A stretch of DNA of 64,000 nt from Shewanella piezotolerans WP3 (GCF_000014885.1 NC_011566.1:2337501-2401500), one strand, 5' to 3'; positions 10,343 to 18,860 are shown, counted from the stretch's first letter. Notes: generated from the letters alone by a model not told the origin. Program-made: numbers and translations.

Positions 10343-11197
10343 ATGTTCGCGATTAAACCCCTTATAAGTATGTTTCTCTTGCTTGGTGCGCCAAGTGTAT
10401 TAGCGGCTACCTTTACGTTTACCGCAATTCCTGACGAGGATGAGAGCCAACTGCGAACTCGTTTTGATAAAGTTGCCGTATATTTGGAAGAGAAACTAGG
10501 AGTTGAAGTTAAATATATCCCAGTAAAGTCTTACTCTGCAGCTGTAACAGCATTTAGGAACAATCAAGTACAGCTAGCTTGGTTTGGTGGCCTTTCTGGT
10601 GTTCAAGCTAGACGACTTGTTCCTGGTTCTGACGCGATAGCTCAAGGCTACGAAGACCAATTTTTTAAGAGCTACTTTATCGCACATCACTCGACCGAGA
10701 TGCTTGTTAACGATAGTTTTCCAAACCTTAATGGCTTCACCTTTACCTTTGGATCGAAAGACTCGACATCTGGCCGGTTGATGCCGCAGTTCTTTATTGA
10801 ACGAAATTTGGGTAAACGGCCTGAAGATATTTTTAAGCGTATTGGATTCTCCGGTGATCATAGTCGCACCATTGCTCAAGTCCAAGCAGGGGTTTATCAA
10901 GTAGGGGCTGTAAATTATAAAGTGTGGGAATCTGCTGTTGCAGCCGGAAAGGTTGATTTAAAAAAGGTCGATGTCATTTGGGAAAGCCCTACATACCCTG
11001 ATTACCAATGGACAGTTAGAGCGGGCGTTGATGATACTTTTGGCGAAGGCTTTAAAGCTAAACTGTCTACAGTATTATTGCAGATGAACGATCCTGCACT
11101 GCTAAAAAGTTTCCCTCGTAAGTCCTTTGTGGCTGCAGAAAACTCAGATTATGAGCCTATTGAGAATGTGGCTAAAACCATCGGTCTTATTGACTGA
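10343..11197 (+). CDS. PhnD-family periplasmic binding protein (putative selenate/phosphonate-type ABC importer)
   Basis: 284 aa with a Sec signal peptide (about 1-21, cleavage after SVLA). The mature protein begins with FTFTAIPDEDESQLRTRF and contains YSAAVTAFRNNQVQLAWFGG, characteristic of PhnD-type binding proteins, and in detail close to the sub-family annotated as putative selenate transporters. PhnD proteins bind phosphonates, phosphite or related oxyanions; the substrate here cannot be read from sequence. No C-P lyase or phosphonatase genes are nearby. It is the first gene of a tight three-gene operon: the ATPase starts 3 nt after its stop. Confidence 0.88.
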   Translation: MFAIKPLISMFLLLGAPSVLAATFTFTAIPDEDESQLRTRFDKVAVYLEEKLGVEVKYIPVKSYSAAVTAFRNNQVQLAWFGGLSGVQARRLVPGSDAIAQGYEDQFFKSYFIAHHSTEMLVNDSFPNLNGFTFTFGSKDSTSGRLMPQFFIERNLGKRPEDIFKRIGFSGDHSRTIAQVQAGVYQVGAVNYKVWESAVAAGKVDLKKVDVIWESPTYPDYQWTVRAGVDDTFGEGFKAKLSTVLLQMNDPALLKSFPRKSFVAAENSDYEPIENVAKTIGLID

Positions 11198-11200
11198 TTT

Positions 11201-11911
11201 ATGTTAAATATTAGTGATTTTTCCCTTAGCTTCGGTGATAAAAAAGCACTCAACTCTATCGACCTTTCAATAACCGCAGGTGAAAAAGTGGCTGTTATTG
11301 GTAGCTCGGGCTCTGGGAAATCAACTCTCATTAGTCATATTAATACTCAATTGCATGGGAGCGCAGCATACTGCTCCCAGCAACAGGGCTTAGTAGAAAG
11401 CTTGAGCATATTTCATAACATCTATATGGGCGCTCTTGGCAGAAACTCTGCACTTTATAACTTGTTGAATTTACCATTCCCATTTAAAAAGCCACTTGAA
11501 GAAATAGCCATTATTGCTCAAGACTTAGAGTTAGATTGCCCATTATCCCAACCGGTTTCGAAGCTCTCAGGTGGGCAGCGACAGCGAACCGCAGTCGGTC
11601 GTGCCATTTACCAAAAAATGCCAGTTTTTATTGGTGATGAGCCTTTTTCTGCTCTCGACCCTTTAATGAGTAAGCGTTTGATTAAATACGTATTACAGCA
11701 ACATGAGTCAGTTATTATGGTGCTGCATGATATGAGTATGGCGTTGCAGTATTTTGACCGGGTGATTGGCTTACGTAATGGTAAAAAGCATATCGATACT
11801 AAAGCTTCATCTTTGTCGATTGAAATGTTGCAGGATTTTTACCAAGATTCGATGAATCAAGAGTTTGTTGTCAACGACTCGGCAATCGTAGGGTCAGCCT
11901 TTTGTGATTAG
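11201..11911 (+). CDS. ABC importer ATP-binding subunit (PhnC-like)
   Basis: 236 aa. It has Walker A GSSGSGKST (about 35-43), a Q-loop region (CSQQQGLVESLS), the ABC signature LSGGQRQR, Walker B VFIGDEPF and the switch His in VLHDMS. This is the ATPase of the importer, working at the cytoplasmic face with the PhnE-like permease. It is slightly shorter than typical PhnC (~250-260 aa). It overlaps the permease gene by 8 bp, indicating translational coupling. Confidence 0.9.
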   Translation: MLNISDFSLSFGDKKALNSIDLSITAGEKVAVIGSSGSGKSTLISHINTQLHGSAAYCSQQQGLVESLSIFHNIYMGALGRNSALYNLLNLPFPFKKPLEEIAIIAQDLELDCPLSQPVSKLSGGQRQRTAVGRAIYQKMPVFIGDEPFSALDPLMSKRLIKYVLQQHESVIMVLHDMSMALQYFDRVIGLRNGKKHIDTKASSLSIEMLQDFYQDSMNQEFVVNDSAIVGSAFCD

Positions 11912-13412
11912 GCATGAACCACGATGGGCTTTTTTTGGCTATTGGCAGCGAGTTTCGTTAGTTTTACTCGTTATTACGCTCACATGCTTTTATTGGGCAG
12001 ATACTGAGATCATTGCGTTAGATCCATGGAGTGAGCTAAAACGTATTGGGTTAGGGTTTCTCTCTCCAGATTTTTTAGCAACTGAGTATTTATTCGAAGC
12101 AATCTGGCAGACAATCAGCTTCGCCTTACTTGGTGCCGCGGCAGGTTTATTGTTAGGTGGCCCAATAGCACTGATTTATAACAAGCCGATTGTAGCGGCA
12201 ATTTGTGCTTTTATCCGCTCTATTCATGAGTTGTTTTGGGCATTACTATTTTTACAAGTGTTTGGGTTATCTCCTTTAACGGGAGTGTTGGCAATTGCTT
12301 TACCTTACGCTGCAACATTTGCTCGAGTTTTCAGTGATATTTTGCAGCAAGCCCCTGCTTCGACATTGCAAAACTTACCCGCCAATAGCGATACAATCAG
12401 CCGCTACGTATATGGCCGTTTTGCTCATGTCTTTAATGAAATTAAAGCGTATGTACGTTATCGCTTTGAGTGCGCCCTAAGAAGCAGTGCGATACTTGGT
12501 TTTGTTGGGATGCCGACATTAGGGTTTTATCTCGAGTCTGCGTTTAGGCAGGGGCACTATCATCAAGGAGCTGCGCTCCTTATTCTGTTCATCGTGATAA
12601 TAGGGACTATTCCTTATTGGTGCCGCGCTAAGTTAATACCTGTATATTTTGTTGCTGCCATCCTCCTATTGCCTGAAATAACGACCATAGATAGTTCGCT
12701 TGTTTGGCGTTTTTTAAGTGATGATATTTTACCGCCGATGTTCCAAAGTCATAGTGTAGAGCTGTTATCTAGTGATAAATGGGTTTTATTTGGGGAATGG
12801 CTTAATCGGATTATCACCGAGCAAGCCTTGCCTGGCGTGTTGGCGACCTTGTTACTTGCTGTCGCTGCGCTAGGTGGTAGTTACTTGCTAACTATTATCT
12901 TCACAGCGGTTAGTTTTAAACCATTAACAGGTTCATTTATAACGGCTATAAATAACGTTAGCTTACTTATTTTAAGGTCAATTCCTGAGTACATATTTGC
13001 ATATATTTTCATGCTGTTACTGGGTCCATCCATGCTACCGGCTATTTTGGCTTTGGCTATTCATAATGGTGCTTTAATCGCTTTTCTAGTCGCGAGACAA
13101 AGTGCGGCGACTGTTTATAGTCAGCATTTTAACGGTAAGTTTGATGGTTATGCCTATGATATATTGCCTAGAATATACCCTAATATGATGGCATTACTTT
13201 TCTATCGATTTGAAGTTATTTTGCGGGAAACCGCGATTCTAGGGATGTTGGGCGTGGCGACATTGGGCTTTTATATCGATAGCAATTTTTCTGAAATTCG
13301 TTTTAATGGCGCATTAATATTGATTTTCGTAACAGCACTGTTGAATATTTTTATTGATATCGCGAGCAGAAAATTGCTCGCGACTCACTCAATATCTCAT
13401 AAGTCTTGTTGA
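11904..13412 (+). CDS. Fused double-domain PhnE-like ABC permease
   Basis: At 502 aa it is about twice the size of a normal PhnE. Two homologous halves can be seen. Each has about five to six membrane helices and an EAA-like loop followed by the same motif: RSSAILGFVGMPTLGFYLES (first half, ~190-210) and RETAILGMLGVATLGFYIDS (second half, ~440-460). The single chain probably forms the whole transmembrane pore, replacing a homodimer. It is the last gene of the operon with the binding protein and ATPase and ends 60 bp before the convergent small membrane protein gene. Confidence 0.88.
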   Translation: MIRHEPRWAFFGYWQRVSLVLLVITLTCFYWADTEIIALDPWSELKRIGLGFLSPDFLATEYLFEAIWQTISFALLGAAAGLLLGGPIALIYNKPIVAAICAFIRSIHELFWALLFLQVFGLSPLTGVLAIALPYAATFARVFSDILQQAPASTLQNLPANSDTISRYVYGRFAHVFNEIKAYVRYRFECALRSSAILGFVGMPTLGFYLESAFRQGHYHQGAALLILFIVIIGTIPYWCRAKLIPVYFVAAILLLPEITTIDSSLVWRFLSDDILPPMFQSHSVELLSSDKWVLFGEWLNRIITEQALPGVLATLLLAVAALGGSYLLTIIFTAVSFKPLTGSFITAINNVSLLILRSIPEYIFAYIFMLLLGPSMLPAILALAIHNGALIAFLVARQSAATVYSQHFNGKFDGYAYDILPRIYPNMMALLFYRFEVILRETAILGMLGVATLGFYIDSNFSEIRFNGALILIFVTALLNIFIDIASRKLLATHSISHKSC

Positions 13413-13474
13413 ACTACTTTATCAAACAAATTACCGTCATCCCCAAGAGTTCAGTACCTTTTGATTGGGTAAAA

Positions 13475-13819
13475 CTAATTGAAAATTCGGCGCTGGCTGC
13501 GTTTATTGATAATACCGTTGCCGCACCAAGCTGCAAATAAGGTAAATACAACAACACTGGTCATGATAATACTTAGCCGATACCAAGGCGCTTCTGCAAG
13601 CATGCGCATTTGAACATATTCAAATGCACTGGTTCCCCAAACTAGGAAGGCTGAAACCACAAGCGCTAATTGTAATAAACGAGTCACCCATGTTGCTCTA
13701 ATGAACAGTAGAGCTGGTGCGATAGCGTAAGCTATGCAAGCCTCGGTTTGCCCAAATCGAAGAAAATGTGCGCCGAGCAATAAGTATGCAAGACTGATAA
13801 AAAGAATACGCCACCACAT
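13475..13819 (-). CDS. Small multi-pass membrane protein, unknown
   Basis: 114 aa with about four hydrophobic segments (near 3-20, 28-43, 47-64 and 82-101) and a short basic cytoplasmic tail (NKRSQRRIF). There is no conserved catalytic motif. AAGGG lies ~10 nt before the ATG. The upstream region contains a 16-bp perfect palindrome (14049-14064) and a 10-bp inverted repeat (13921-13930 / 13983-13992), so expression may be controlled. Function unknown; it could also be carried on the transcript from the secreted coiled-coil gene at 14119-14850. Confidence 0.6.
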   Translation of the reverse strand: MWWRILFISLAYLLLGAHFLRFGQTEACIAYAIAPALLFIRATWVTRLLQLALVVSAFLVWGTSAFEYVQMRMLAEAPWYRLSIIMTSVVVFTLFAAWCGNGIINKRSQRRIFN

Positions 13820-13920
13820 AGTACTAACCCTTGTTGAACTCTAATACCCGAAGAGGATACGGTAAAGTTAAACAAGTATTCTATCGACAGCTTCACAATT
13901 AACAAATTAATATTCGTTAA

Positions 13921-13992
13921 GGCTACGTGCTATGTGCAGAAATAGTGAACATACACCTTATTTAGCTCAAGGTAATCCGTCCGCACGTAGCC
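13921..13992. repeat. Inverted repeat GGCTACGTGC ... GCACGTAGCC
   Basis: Two 10-bp arms in perfect inverted orientation (13921-13930 and 13983-13992) are separated by 52 nt, in the 5' region of the small membrane protein gene. It could be a long-loop RNA structure or a paired protein site. Confidence 0.4.
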
Positions 13993-14048
13993 AATCACTG
14001 CGGTCAGTATAAAATTTGATTGCTCCCCGAGAGATTGGCCGCTTGAGA

Positions 14049-14064
14049 TAAGGTCATGACCTTA
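14049..14064. promoter_or_regulatory. 16-bp perfect palindrome (candidate operator)
   Basis: TAAGGTCATGACCTTA is perfectly self-complementary. It lies between the 3' end of the secreted coiled-coil gene and the start of the small membrane protein gene, both on the minus strand. The length and symmetry suggest a dimeric regulator site. No T run is present, so it is not a terminator. Confidence 0.45.
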
Positions 14065-14118
14065 AGTTTCGTTCGTCAAAAACATACTGGGGAGAATATT
14101 GATTGATTGAAGTAAAGC

Positions 14119-14850
14119 TTACTTAGCATCTTTGAGTGCTGCGATGAGCTTTTCTTTGTCCTCTTCACTGAGTTTGCTGTGATTAATTAAGCTAAGAATA
14201 TGTTCGGCATTTTGCTCATCTTCATCATTAATGACAATAAACTTGCCATGGCTATCACTGTCGCCAAACCGCATGATTTCTAACTCTGTTATTTGTTCTG
14301 TGATAAGCTCAATATCGTCCGACAAAGATTCAATATGAATTTCAAAGTCGCCTTCGTTTTGCTCAAACAACCTCTCTAACTCGAGCGCCTTAGCCTCTAG
14401 TTCACCGGACTTCGCTTCAATTTTGACCACGTGAGCTTCAATTTCTGCTGTTTTTCCGTCGAGTTCTTGATACAACTTTTCTAGTTTTAGTTTTATTTTT
14501 ATCGCCTTATCTTGCTTGCCATCGATGATAAAAACATTATCTCTCGTGGGTTGCTGCATACGAGACAAAGTACGTGTTAATAGCGCTTGGTCTTCTTTTG
14601 GTAAGACACTCAATTTTTCTTTGAGCACAGCTTTATCTTTTAGTTCTTGGGCAGTAAAAGCGAGTTCATGGCGTTTGCCATTGGATTTAACCGTGACATG
14701 GGTGATGTCATTTTCATCAGTTTCAATTTGAGTACTAAACACTTTCTTTTCAGTCTCAGTCACATCGATATCTGTTGGCGCTGCATAAACGCTACTTTGA
14801 AAGGCTAAACCGCAGGTTATTAGTGCACATACTAGTAAGTTCTTTTTCAT
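14119..14850 (-). CDS. Secreted acidic coiled-coil protein, sigma-54 linked
   Basis: 243 aa with a clear signal peptide (MKKN core, cleavage after SVYA, about residue 23). The mature protein is acidic. A central ~60-residue heptad-like region rich in E, K, L and I (about 125-190, e.g. EIEAHVVKIEAKSGELEAKA) predicts a coiled coil. The end LSEEDKEKLIAALKDAK is helical. I do not recognise a named family. It lacks the Cys and the CpxP/ZraP-type motifs. The gene is divergent from a histidine kinase/NtrC-type regulator pair. A near-consensus sigma-54 promoter lies ~80 bp upstream with two paired activator-like sites beyond it. I infer it is an effector or feedback partner of that two-component system in the periplasm. 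Confidence 0.75.
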   Translation of the reverse strand: MKKNLLVCALITCGLAFQSSVYAAPTDIDVTETEKKVFSTQIETDENDITHVTVKSNGKRHELAFTAQELKDKAVLKEKLSVLPKEDQALLTRTLSRMQQPTRDNVFIIDGKQDKAIKIKLKLEKLYQELDGKTAEIEAHVVKIEAKSGELEAKALELERLFEQNEGDFEIHIESLSDDIELITEQITELEIMRFGDSDSHGKFIVINDEDEQNAEHILSLINHSKLSEEDKEKLIAALKDAK

Positions 14851-14929
14851 GCTTATTTTCCCTTATTCCATTTTAATATTGTGGCTCTAAAATCGCCATA
14901 AAGTATTTTGTTAATATCAAGGTAGACAT

Positions 14930-14945
14930 AGCTAGGATCGTGCCA
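14930..14945 (-). promoter_or_regulatory. Sigma-54 (-24/-12) promoter of the secreted coiled-coil gene
   Basis: Read on the minus strand the sequence is TGGCACGATCCTAGCT, against consensus TGGCACG-N4-TTGCW. The essential GG (-24) and GC (-12) have the correct 12-bp offset, and the only mismatch is one base in TTGC. The predicted transcript start is near 14919, giving a ~70-nt leader. Confidence 0.8.
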
Positions 14946-15017
14946 ACTCTTGAAGTCCACTATTTATGGGTTTTTTATTATTAAATTGAAGAGTAACTCT
15001 CTAAAGAGTATCGCGAT

Positions 15018-15053
15018 TTCCCCAAAAGGGCTGATGACTTCCCCATATGGGGA
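15018..15053. promoter_or_regulatory. Tandem enhancer-like sites for an NtrC-type activator
   Basis: Two sites, CCCCAAAAGGGC (15020-15031) and CCCCATATGGGG (15041-15052, inside the perfect palindrome TCCCCATATGGGGA), have centres exactly 21 bp apart, i.e. two helical turns. They lie at about -107 and -128 from the predicted sigma-54 start of the secreted protein gene, the classic upstream position for dimers of bacterial enhancer-binding proteins. The cognate activator is most likely the regulator at 16791-18146. Confidence 0.7.
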
Positions 15054-15136
15054 CTTTGTTATTAAACGTGATAAGGTTGGTAGAAAATAACCGTTTGTAA
15101 TGCTGGGTTCCGCTGAGCCTTTTGTGGTTTTCAAGC

Positions 15137-15152
15137 TGGTATCAAACTTGTA
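15137..15152 (+). promoter_or_regulatory. Possible weak sigma-54 promoter of the kinase-regulator operon
   Basis: TGGTATCAAACTTGTA keeps the -24 GG and the correct spacing but has GT instead of GC at -12. If real, transcription would start near 15163 and the tandem sites would lie at about -117 and -138, so one enhancer could serve both directions. The -12 mismatch makes this uncertain. Confidence 0.3.
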
Positions 15153-15219
15153 TAGCTATAAAGCTTTATAAGAGAACTTCTCAATATAAAATATATTGAG
15201 ACGAGGTAAATAGTTAATT

Positions 15220-16794
15220 ATGTCTATTAAACGTTATGTTTTTCTGTTGTTTGGAGCACTCATTTTGATGTTGGCGGTTAGTCAGCTTTTTGTAGCTCAG
15301 TATTTTAAAACACAGCTTCAACAAGAGTTGGAACAAAGCTCAAGATCATTATCGAAGAGTTTGGTCAGTGTAGTGATTCAAAAGGCATCCGATATCGATA
15401 GCTGGGAATTCTCCGAGTCTGATCATAGTGAGTTTATAGAGGCAGAAGATAGCGAACAATTTGTAATCGAACTTGATGAAGATATAGCTGATTTAGACGA
15501 AGAGATCGCTCAGCTTGCACAGTCGCTGGTGGAGATCACTGCTAATGCTACCAATTCTATTAAGGGAGATGATTACCAAAAACATCAATTGGCACTGCAA
15601 GAGAAAGTGCAAGCTTTGCTAGAGAAAGAGCGCCGTGATATTGAAGGAGAACGTGAAAATCTGCAGCAACTAAAAATAGAGGCAGCGAAAGAGTATCAGC
15701 AGCGAGTCGAAGAAAGCCTTAATAGTTTCGAGGTTGATACCGATGATTGGCTCCAAGCTGGTAGAGTCATGATTGTAGAGGGAGATGCTGATGACGGTGT
15801 CGTAGTCCGTGAACAACGTAGTATTGAATTGCCTAGTCATGGTGCCAATCATCTGTTAGAGCGTTTTAGTGAATCAGTGCTGGCGGTGATCCTACTCACG
15901 AGTGTCATGGCGCTCATACTTACCTACTGGTTAAGTCATCACGTGACAGAGCCGTTAAGCGAGTTGGCTCAGGGGCATAAGAAACTTGGAGAAGGTCGTT
16001 TTGGTATTCAGTTGCAAGAGCAGGGTGTAAAAGAGCTTAAGATGATAATCGATGGCTTTAACCGAATGAGTCTTGCATTGGATAGTTGGAAGAAAAAAGA
16101 GCAGCAGATGTCACAGCAGCAGCATCTGGCAGATCTTGGACAAATTACTAGGGGAATAGCTCATAGCTTGAGAAACCCATTACACACCCTAGGCTTGTTG
16201 TCAGAGCAAAGTATCTATACCGAATCTCAAGTCGATCGTGAAGCAGTAAATAAAAAAATGCAGAAGAAAATCAGCTTAATGGATAAAAGCATTCAGTCAT
16301 TATTGACGCTCTCCAGCCATGAGGTACAACGCGACAACTTAGTACCACTGAACGCTATCGTGCAGGATATTCTGCTTGAACTGTCAATTTCGGGACTAAA
16401 ACCCAAAGTGATTTATGATGCTGACAATGTAGTGACCGTTCATGGCGCCGAATCAGAACTTAGAAGTATTGTGCATGCGGTGTTGATCAATGCAGTTGAA
16501 GCAGACATTAATGGCAGGCAGATTAAAATTGAATTGAGTCAAATTGAGAATAATCGAACCATTGTGATAACAGATTGGGGCAAGGGTATCGAACCGTCAA
16601 TTAAAGAGCAGATGTTTAAACCTCATATATCCACCAAAGCTGAAGGCTCTGGGATGGGGATCTATATCGCCAAGCGTTTGATCGAAAGCCACTATGGTGG
16701 CGATATTTATTATCAAGATAACCCTGAGGGCGGAACCATCGCGACTATTTTATTGATCGATTCCCCACACCATACTTCGGAGAGCAATAGATGA
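15220..16794 (+). CDS. Membrane sensor histidine kinase with long periplasmic coiled-coil domain
   Basis: 524 aa. TM1 is at about 6-26, then an unusually long, acidic, largely coiled-coil periplasmic domain (about 27-217), TM2 at about 219-239, and HAMP (240-290). The DHp helix carries H315 in RGIAHSLRNPL. The ATPase domain has an N box (VLINAVEAD), G1 (TDWGKGI) and G2 (GSGMGIYIAKRL). This NtrB-like catalytic core pairs with NtrC-type regulators. The downstream regulator overlaps it by 4 bp. The sensor resembles the divergently encoded secreted protein in being acidic and coiled-coil, which suggests they may interact in the periplasm. The stimulus is unknown. Confidence 0.9.
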   Translation: MSIKRYVFLLFGALILMLAVSQLFVAQYFKTQLQQELEQSSRSLSKSLVSVVIQKASDIDSWEFSESDHSEFIEAEDSEQFVIELDEDIADLDEEIAQLAQSLVEITANATNSIKGDDYQKHQLALQEKVQALLEKERRDIEGERENLQQLKIEAAKEYQQRVEESLNSFEVDTDDWLQAGRVMIVEGDADDGVVVREQRSIELPSHGANHLLERFSESVLAVILLTSVMALILTYWLSHHVTEPLSELAQGHKKLGEGRFGIQLQEQGVKELKMIIDGFNRMSLALDSWKKKEQQMSQQQHLADLGQITRGIAHSLRNPLHTLGLLSEQSIYTESQVDREAVNKKMQKKISLMDKSIQSLLTLSSHEVQRDNLVPLNAIVQDILLELSISGLKPKVIYDADNVVTVHGAESELRSIVHAVLINAVEADINGRQIKIELSQIENNRTIVITDWGKGIEPSIKEQMFKPHISTKAEGSGMGIYIAKRLIESHYGGDIYYQDNPEGGTIATILLIDSPHHTSESNR

Positions 16795-18146
16795 GTCAAC
16801 AACCTTTGCATATCCTTGTGGTAGAAGATGAGCCAGATCAACGCTCATTAATCAGCCAAATGCTAACTGCAAATAACTATCTTGTTAGTGAAGCCGATAG
16901 CGTGGAGCAAGCTATTTTATTGTTAAAGGAATCAGTGCCCGATTTGGTTTTTTCCGATTGGAAGCTGGGACAGTTATCGGGGATGGATTTGCTGACTTAC
17001 GTTAGGCGAGAACATGCTGATCTCGGTTTTATTATTGCGACGGCATACGGCACCATCACTCATGCGGTTGATGCTATGCAAGCGGGTGCCGATGACTATC
17101 TGTCTAAGCCCTATCAGCGCCAATCACTGTTTATGGCAATTGAAAAGGTCGCTAAATCACTAAAGCTTAAACAGCATAATAAGCGTTTAGCGTCAGAATT
17201 ATCACAGCAGCAGGAGCTGGTGGGATTAGTCGGTAAAGCTCCCTGCATGCAAAAGGTTTATACAAGAGTGCAGCGTGTCAGTGCGACCGATGCCACTGTC
17301 CTCATTGGTGGTGAAAGTGGCACAGGTAAAGAACTTGCTGCCAGAGCTTTGTATCAATTATCACCAAGACGAAATAAACCTTTCATTGCCATAAATTGCG
17401 GCGCTATTCCTGAAAGTCTGGCTGAGTCTGAGTTATTTGGTGCGGAAAAAGGGGCATTCACTGGCGCTACAAGTCAAAAGATCGGTAAATTGGAAGCGGC
17501 AAACGAAGGCACTATATTTTTAGATGAAGTGGCTGAGTTACCACTACTACAGCAGACTAAATTACTGCGATTTTTACAAGAGGGAGTGATCTCCCGGTTA
17601 GGCCAAAATAGTGAAATTAAATTAAATGTTAGAGTTATTGCTGCAACTCATCGAGATCTCAAAGTTGAAGTCGAAGAAGGGCGTTTTCGTGAAGATCTAT
17701 TCTACCGCTTAAATGTGGTGCCAATTGAAATGCCACCGTTACGTGAAAGACAGGAGGATATTGGCAGGTTGATCGAGCATTTCCTCAAAATTCATGGTGG
17801 TCAATACGGACTGGAAGCGGTGAACTTAAGCACAACCACCATGAAAGCACTGCTGGATTATCCTTGGCCGGGTAATGTACGAGAGCTATCTAATCGTATT
17901 GAGCGGTTTGTATTGCTCGGAGATGAAGACGAACTTGTCGCAGAGCTGACTCAGAGCCCGAGTGTGATTGATGCTAAAGCGTTTACCCTGCCTGAAACGG
18001 GCTTCGAATGGGAAGAATTTGAAAAAGATTGTTTACAACAAGCGATGCAACGTCATGACGGTAATCGTACTCGTGCTGCAAAGCAGTTAGGCCTGTCTTA
18101 TAAAGCATTTCTATATCGTTTGGAAAAATACCAGCTAACGGACTGA
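16791..18146 (+). CDS. NtrC-family sigma-54-dependent response regulator
   Basis: 451 aa. The receiver domain has the E12-D13 acidic pair and phospho-acceptor D56 (VFSDWKL). The AAA+ domain (about 145-370) has Walker A GESGTGKE (174-181), the sigma-54-contacting GAFTGA loop (221-226), Walker B IFLDEV (242-247) and the arginine-rich FREDLFYRLNVVPI segment. A Fis-type helix-turn-helix closes the protein (about 415-448, NRTRAAKQLGLSYKAFLYRL). All features needed to activate sigma-54 polymerase are intact. It overlaps the kinase by 4 bp. The most obvious local target is the -24/-12 promoter at 14930-14945. Confidence 0.95.
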   Translation: MSQQPLHILVVEDEPDQRSLISQMLTANNYLVSEADSVEQAILLLKESVPDLVFSDWKLGQLSGMDLLTYVRREHADLGFIIATAYGTITHAVDAMQAGADDYLSKPYQRQSLFMAIEKVAKSLKLKQHNKRLASELSQQQELVGLVGKAPCMQKVYTRVQRVSATDATVLIGGESGTGKELAARALYQLSPRRNKPFIAINCGAIPESLAESELFGAEKGAFTGATSQKIGKLEAANEGTIFLDEVAELPLLQQTKLLRFLQEGVISRLGQNSEIKLNVRVIAATHRDLKVEVEEGRFREDLFYRLNVVPIEMPPLRERQEDIGRLIEHFLKIHGGQYGLEAVNLSTTTMKALLDYPWPGNVRELSNRIERFVLLGDEDELVAELTQSPSVIDAKAFTLPETGFEWEEFEKDCLQQAMQRHDGNRTRAAKQLGLSYKAFLYRLEKYQLTD

Positions 18147-18221
18147 CAATATAAAATAATGGCCGCGCTAATTATTGAGTGCACAAATAGATGTTTGTCA
18201 CTCAGTAACGATAGCCATTTT

Positions 18222-18860
18222 TTATAAAATCAAGCCAGAAATAATCACCAAAGCGACGCTAATAAACACAAAGCCTGTCAGCAAATTTATTACTGGTGTT
18301 GCTTGCTTCAGCTTAATCTGTATTTTGGGTTTGGTCAGCACCATAGCAATAAAACTAAACCACATCATAGAGAGCGTGAACAGTAATATCGCTGCAACAC
18401 TTTTAGTCATGAATGATATTTTCGGTGTGATGAGTGTTGAAAACAGAGTGATAAAAAACACTAATGCTTTAGGGTTTAAAAGATTGGTATAGAGACCTTG
18501 TAAAAAACCTTTTTTAACGCTTAATCCTTCGCTTTGCTGCGCCTTTTCTAAGGCAACAGGATCGCGCCAATGTGATAATGCTGCGCGTGCGGCGCCAAGT
18601 CCCATCCAAGCGAGGTAACTGGCGCCAATAAGCTGTACCAGTATAAATAACTGCTCTGAGCTATGAATAATCAAACTTAATCCCGTTAAACTCAAAAGGG
18701 TGTGAGCTAGGATAGCGACAGAGATCCCTGCGGCTGATGCAAGCGCAACGGTTCTGTTTTCTTGAGTTGATAGTTTAACAACCAATGCAAAGTCTGGGCC
18801 TGGGCTAGCTAAAGCGATAGTGTGGATCATTGCGAGGGAAATGAGTAATTGAACATCCAT
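18222..18860 (-). CDS. LysE/RhtB-family amino-acid exporter
   Basis: 212 aa. The opening segment ALASPGPDFALVVKLS matches the LysE/RhtB signature near the N-terminus. Six hydrophobic segments span the protein, and NLLNPKALVFFITLFS is a second conserved stretch. These transporters export amino acids such as homoserine, threonine or lysine; the substrate is not evident. An AraC-type regulator lies upstream on the same strand (19328-20143), a common pairing, but the two are now separated by a MITE-like insertion. The 3' end is convergent with the sigma-54 regulator. Confidence 0.9.
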   Translation of the reverse strand: MDVQLLISLAMIHTIALASPGPDFALVVKLSTQENRTVALASAAGISVAILAHTLLSLTGLSLIIHSSEQLFILVQLIGASYLAWMGLGAARAALSHWRDPVALEKAQQSEGLSVKKGFLQGLYTNLLNPKALVFFITLFSTLITPKISFMTKSVAAILLFTLSMMWFSFIAMVLTKPKIQIKLKQATPVINLLTGFVFISVALVIISGLIL

